NCBI GenBank assembly: GCA_002389995.1
Contig: DGRR01000193.1
Location: 1-9,748, forward strand
From: Ruminococcus sp. UBA4383
Lineage (GTDB): Bacteria > Bacillota > Clostridia > Oscillospirales > Ruminococcaceae
Direction: 5' to 3'
DNA: 9,748 nt
A program made the position numbers and the translations under genes. This document shows positions 6,303 to 9,748 of the stretch, in pieces (position 1 is the stretch's first letter; each line of letters opens with the position of its first letter). The notes under the pieces are model-generated. The model was not told the origin of the DNA and ran no database searches. It saw only the letters and a list, made by a program, of their open reading frames with translations.

Positions 6303-6864
6303 AAATATACTTCTCTGCGGTGTGGGCGGTCAGGGTATTGTCCTCACTTCAAAGCTTACGGCTGCGGCTGCTATGGAAAAGGGTTATGATGTGATGAGTG
6401 CCGAAACTATCGGAATGGCTCAGAAAGGCGGAAGCGTTTTCAGTTTCCTGCGTATCGGCGAAGATATGTATTCCCCCATGTTCGGCAAAAAATCCGCTGA
6501 TATAATCATAGCCTTTGAACCTGCGGAAGCTGTGAGAATGATTCCGTACCTCAAAGATGACGGCTGTGTTATAGTAAATACAAATCCTGTCATGCCAGTA
6601 ACATCTGCCCTTAAAGCAGGAAATTACAGCGGAAATGAAATGCTCGGATATCTGAGACAAAATGTAAGAAACTTAATCACTGTTGACGGAATTAAAGCCT
6701 GTCAGGATATAGGCTCTCCGAAAGTATTAAATATGATAATGCTCGGAAAAGCTGTAAAAAGCGGCGTTCTGCCGTTCAGCATTGATGACGTAACAGCAAT
6801 TATGGAAAAAACTGTAAAACCACAGTTTGTCGAAATGAATAAAAAAGCCCTCAACTGGGAATGA
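6295..6864 (+). CDS. iorB: Indolepyruvate:ferredoxin oxidoreductase, beta subunit
   Basis: This 189-residue protein is the partner of IorA and belongs to the pyruvate ferredoxin oxidoreductase gamma-type domain family. It opens with the glycine-rich ILLCGVGGQGIVLTSK (5-20), a CoA/nucleotide-contacting loop. It continues with SAETIGMAQKGGSVFSFLRIG, the family hallmark, and the length is normal for the subunit. An AGGAGG ribosome binding site (6281-6286) lies inside the end of iorA, and the ATG at 6295 precedes the iorA stop. The pair is therefore translated as a coupled unit. The short form without a C-terminal extension is typical of anaerobic Firmicutes and archaea. Confidence 0.95.
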   Translation: MNKNILLCGVGGQGIVLTSKLTAAAAMEKGYDVMSAETIGMAQKGGSVFSFLRIGEDMYSPMFGKKSADIIIAFEPAEAVRMIPYLKDDGCVIVNTNPVMPVTSALKAGNYSGNEMLGYLRQNVRNLITVDGIKACQDIGSPKVLNMIMLGKAVKSGVLPFSIDDVTAIMEKTVKPQFVEMNKKALNWE

Positions 6865-6876
6865 AAGGATTTTACC

Positions 6877-8115
6877 ATGCAGATAAGCGAAAAACAAATA
6901 AACCTCGTCAATGAAAGAATTAAGGCTCTCGTAAGCGCAGGCAGCTTCTACGGAAAAAAATTAAAAGAGGCAGGAATAACCGAAATACATTCCGCAGAAG
7001 ATTTCCTTAAACTCCCCTTTTCCGAAAAAAAAGACCTGCGTGAAGCATATCCCCTCGGTCTTATGACAGCCCCCGAAGAAGAAATAGTCCGCATACATTC
7101 TTCATCAGGTACTACGGGTACTCCCGTTATTATCCCCTATACCCAGAAAGATGTTGACGACTGGGCAACTATGTTCGCAAGATGCTACGAAACAGCAGGC
7201 ATAACCAATAAGGACAGAATACAGATTACCCCCGGATACGGCTTATGGACGGCAGGCATAGGCTTTCAGGCAGGTGCGGAAAAACTCGGTGCTATGGTTA
7301 TTCCTATGGGTCCGGGAAACACTGACAAACAGCTTCAAATGATGCAGGATATGGAAAGTACCGTAATATGCGCTACTTCTTCATATGCACTTCTTCTTGC
7401 CGAGGAAATACAGAAAAGAGGTATCAGCAAGGATAAAATAAAACTCAAAAAGGGCGTTATCGGTTCTGAACGCTGGAGCGACAAAATGCGTGAGAGAATC
7501 GCAACAGAACTCGGTATAGAACTCTATGACATTTATGGTCTTACCGAAATCTACGGTCCGGGTATCGGTATAAACTGCGAATATAACAGCGGTATGCACT
7601 ACTGGGACGACTTTATATACATAGAAATTATAGACCCCGTAACAGGCGAAAACCTCCCCGACGGCGAAACAGGCGAAATCGTCATAACTACCCTCGTGAA
7701 AGAGGGCGCACCCCTTATCAGATACAGAACCCATGACCTTTCAAGAATTATCCCCGAAAAATGCAAGTGCGGAAGATGTTTCCCGAAAATAGATGTCATC
7801 ATGGGAAGAACCGATGATATGATGAAGATTAAGGGCGTAAACGTTTTCCCAAGCCAGATTGAGGAAATTCTCGGAACTTTCGAGGAAATATCAAGTGAAT
7901 ACCAGATACGCATTTCTCACCTTGACGGCAAGGATACAATGCGTATATATGTTGAAACTACGGGAGATTACGACTTTGCAGTCCTCGCAAAAAGAATTGC
8001 AGAAAAAGTCAAGAGCAGAATCGGTTTTACTCCTATCGTAAAGGTCGTTGAAATAGGAGTTCTTCCGAGAAGTATGAAGAAAACAGCCCGTGTTATTGAT
8101 GAACGCTATGATTAA
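6877..8115 (+). CDS. paaK: Phenylacetate-CoA ligase (aryl acetate:CoA ligase, AMP-forming)
   Basis: This 412-residue member of the adenylate-forming superfamily activates phenylacetate or related aryl acetates with ATP and CoA. The visible core motifs are HSSSGTTGTPV (74-84) for ATP phosphates; YGLTEIYGPG (220-229) for the adenine/aryl pocket; RYRTHDL (282-288) with the ribose-binding Asp287; the GRTDDMMKIKG hinge (310-320) followed by VNVFP; and RSMKKTARVID (398-408) with the probable catalytic Lys402. A CKCGRC segment before the hinge is usual in this family. The protein is slightly shorter than aerobic PaaK enzymes (about 430-440). It starts 12 bases after iorB, with AAAGGA as ribosome binding site. 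The aerobic phenylacetate catabolic genes are not in this window, and the IorAB context points to anaerobic interchange of aryl acetate and aryl pyruvate. The exact aryl substrate is not decided by the sequence. Confidence 0.93.
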   Translation: MQISEKQINLVNERIKALVSAGSFYGKKLKEAGITEIHSAEDFLKLPFSEKKDLREAYPLGLMTAPEEEIVRIHSSSGTTGTPVIIPYTQKDVDDWATMFARCYETAGITNKDRIQITPGYGLWTAGIGFQAGAEKLGAMVIPMGPGNTDKQLQMMQDMESTVICATSSYALLLAEEIQKRGISKDKIKLKKGVIGSERWSDKMRERIATELGIELYDIYGLTEIYGPGIGINCEYNSGMHYWDDFIYIEIIDPVTGENLPDGETGEIVITTLVKEGAPLIRYRTHDLSRIIPEKCKCGRCFPKIDVIMGRTDDMMKIKGVNVFPSQIEEILGTFEEISSEYQIRISHLDGKDTMRIYVETTGDYDFAVLAKRIAEKVKSRIGFTPIVKVVEIGVLPRSMKKTARVIDERYD

Positions 8116-8162
8116 TTAAAAAGGGTGCAATTGTCCCCCATTCTGAAATAAGGAGTGATATT
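8116..8162 (+). promoter_or_regulatory. Short paaK to glycosidase-like gene junction with strong ribosome binding site
   Basis: These 47 bases contain no hairpin with a T tract and no convincing promoter. AAGGAG at 8150-8155 lies 7 bases before the GTG at 8163. The TTG at 8161 is followed at once by a stop in its own frame, so GTG 8163 is the start that gives a signal peptide. The gap is compatible with co-transcription from the iorA promoter. Confidence 0.65.
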
Positions 8163-9748
8163 GTGAAACATCTTACAGCATTTTTATCCGCAGTTGCAGT
8201 TATTCTCTCAGCAGTGCCAGTTTGTACATCTGCGGAGGAAAAAAAATCGGAATTACTGAATGTTGGAAATTTCGTAATCCGTGACGAAAATATCGTACAT
8301 CTCGGAGGTGCTGACTGGCTGAGAGGTGCGGATTACCTTTTCGATGAACAGGATAAAGTACCGCAGAATCCCGATAATATGTCCGTTGACAGCGAAATTT
8401 TCAAGAATACATCAAAACTCAACTGGAATCCCAATCAGCAGATGGAATACGGCTCGGCAGATTTCTATATTGATTTCGGTGCAAATTACGTCATAACCAA
8501 TATCGCTTTCCTCGATACAAACGGTACTCCCGTATGGACTGTATCAGACGGCGAACCCTTTAACTGGAATGACATCGCAACAGTAAATATGGACCGGTAT
8601 AATTCATGGAGGAGCATTAAAATTGAAAACCCTCAGCCTACAAGATATATGCACTTCAGTTCGGACTACTGCGACAGCGGTGTAAGTGAAATCGCCCTCT
8701 ACGGCTATAAATCCTCCGAACTTACCAAAGAACAGACTGCTAAAACTGCTCCTAAACCCTCATCAAAGGCTTCTGACCTGACAGCAGGTCAGTCCGCAGG
8801 ATTCAATGCCTTCATTGATGACCCGCTGACCGCTATAATGGCAGCCGGAAATGTCCGTGAATACCATAATTTCAGCTGGCTTCTCGACAGCAGCGGAAAA
8901 GTTAAATTCACTCAGGGTACATGGGGCGATATGGATTCATATTATTCCATGATGAAAGAACGCAATATAAGTATTATTCCGTGTTTTCAAGGCGGCAGTA
9001 CAGTAATTTCAGGCGGTGAAAAGGCAAACGAAATCCCCGTACCAAAAGATGCCGATACCCTCGACCCCACAAGCTATGCAGTCCATGCTCAGGCTATGTA
9101 TCAGGTTGCCGCACGTTATGGCAATAATAAAAATATTGACAAAAATACTATAAATATCACTGATGCTCAGGAAGTAAAAATTGGTATGAACCTCCTCAAC
9201 GCCCTCGAAAATTCCAACGAACCAAATAAAAGCTGGGCAGGAAAAGCAAATTATTTCACTCCCTATGAATTAGCCGCCATGTGCAGTGCCGATTATGACG
9301 GTCATGAAGGCAAAATCAAAAACGCAGGCGTTAAAACTGCTGACCCCGATTTCAAACTCGCAGTAGGCGGTCTGCTCACTCCCGAAAAAACTCTTTTCCA
9401 GTATCTCGATGAGATGAAACTCTGGTTCGACTATAACAGAAAAGACGGGAAATTTGCGGTCGATATAATAAATATCCATATCTCCCCCGATGATTTCAAC
9501 GTTGAAAGCAGTAATTTCAGAAAGAGATTAAGCGAAATTCAGAACTGGATTGCTGAAAATGCCCCGAATACAGAACTCTGGATTTCTGAATTTGAAATAC
9601 CTATGTCTGATTGCGAAGAAGAAAACCTCGATAACCATGACAATGAAAATTATCAGCTTAAATACGCTCAGAGAGTCGCAAGAACTTATCTTGCCGCCAT
9701 GGCTGAAAATGTAACAAGAATTACTAAATTCCAGCTCCGTGACGAGGG
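8163..9748 (+). CDS. Secreted clan GH-A-like glycoside hydrolase with N-terminal discoidin-like domain, partial
   Basis: The gene starts with GTG and stays open to the right edge (528 complete codons), so the C-terminus is missing. A signal peptide is clear: MKHLTAFLSAVAVILSAVPV, with cleavage near Ala24 (TSA-EE). Residues about 35-182 look like a discoidin (F5/8 type C) or carbohydrate-binding sandwich: ADFYIDFGANYVITNIAFLD, then SWRSIKIENPQPTRYMHF, and a closing SEIALYGY. A Lys/Ser/Ala-rich hinge (about 186-210) follows. From about 213 the protein looks like a TIM barrel: LENSNEPNKSW places a probable acid/base Glu353 after Asn352, as at strand 4 of clan GH-A. ELWISEFEIP places a probable nucleophile Glu476 at strand 7. 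The 123-residue spacing resembles GH39 enzymes. The family is inferred from motifs only, and the substrate is unknown. A dockerin beyond the edge is possible but unseen. It acts outside the cell or at its surface. Confidence 0.8.
   Translation, partial: MKHLTAFLSAVAVILSAVPVCTSAEEKKSELLNVGNFVIRDENIVHLGGADWLRGADYLFDEQDKVPQNPDNMSVDSEIFKNTSKLNWNPNQQMEYGSADFYIDFGANYVITNIAFLDTNGTPVWTVSDGEPFNWNDIATVNMDRYNSWRSIKIENPQPTRYMHFSSDYCDSGVSEIALYGYKSSELTKEQTAKTAPKPSSKASDLTAGQSAGFNAFIDDPLTAIMAAGNVREYHNFSWLLDSSGKVKFTQGTWGDMDSYYSMMKERNISIIPCFQGGSTVISGGEKANEIPVPKDADTLDPTSYAVHAQAMYQVAARYGNNKNIDKNTINITDAQEVKIGMNLLNALENSNEPNKSWAGKANYFTPYELAAMCSADYDGHEGKIKNAGVKTADPDFKLAVGGLLTPEKTLFQYLDEMKLWFDYNRKDGKFAVDIINIHISPDDFNVESSNFRKRLSEIQNWIAENAPNTELWISEFEIPMSDCEEENLDNHDNENYQLKYAQRVARTYLAAMAENVTRITKFQLRDE

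Noticed and set aside
7381..7913. Minus-strand open frames of 117 and 104 codons inside paaK
   Set aside because: They are antisense to a gene whose catalytic motifs are all visible; no start signal or known family was seen.
8121..8138. Short inverted repeat GGG...CCC after paaK
   Set aside because: Only three G-C pairs close it, the inner bases mismatch, and no T tract follows, so it is not a terminator.
9270..9479. Minus-strand open frame of 69 codons
   Set aside because: It is antisense to the open glycosidase-like gene, which has a signal peptide and catalytic motifs.

Overview
The window looks like the chromosome of a strictly anaerobic, fibre-degrading Gram-positive gut or rumen bacterium of the Ruminococcus type (Oscillospiraceae). 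R. flavefaciens or a close relative is my inference. The evidence is a secreted protein with a long Thr-rich linker and a C-terminal type I-like dockerin (a cellulosome plug-in), a ferredoxin-dependent, oxygen-sensitive 2-oxoacid oxidoreductase, strong Gram-positive ribosome binding sites, and AT-rich intergenic DNA around moderately AT-rich genes.

Layout. Positions 1-36 may be the very end of a rightward gene, closed by a bidirectional terminator (about 36-71). Two genes then run leftward: a two-domain DUF4241 plus DUF2185/Imm33 protein (71-1114) and a class Ic (PF12897-type) aspartate aminotransferase-like PLP enzyme (1205-2482). Each has a good sigma-A promoter on the minus strand. An AT-rich divergent control region (2483-2833) separates them from the rightward genes. 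The first rightward gene is a secreted transglutaminase-like, Thr-linker, dockerin protein (2834-4381), closed by a strong terminator (4394-4422). A new, near-consensus promoter (4433-4461) then drives iorA-iorB-paaK (4494-8115), packed with an 8-base overlap and a 12-base gap. After only 47 bases with no visible terminator, a GTG-initiated secreted protein begins at 8163 and runs off the right edge. It has an N-terminal discoidin-like domain and a clan GH-A-type glycoside hydrolase barrel.

How the genes fit together. IorAB interconverts aryl pyruvates and aryl-acetyl-CoA using ferredoxin, and PaaK interconverts aryl acetates and aryl-acetyl-CoA at the cost of ATP. Together they can either ferment aromatic amino acids to aryl acetates or scavenge phenylacetate-type acids to rebuild aromatic amino acids by reductive carboxylation. 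Rumen ruminococci are known to use phenylacetic acid this way, and phenyl acids stimulate their cellulose degradation. It is therefore notable that this operon lies between a dockerin protein and a secreted glycosidase-like protein. No mobile element, CRISPR array, tRNA or rRNA was seen. The least ordinary items are the DUF4241-DUF2185 fusion, the dockerin-tagged transglutaminase-like protein, and the possible read-through from the phenylacetate operon into the glycosidase-like gene.
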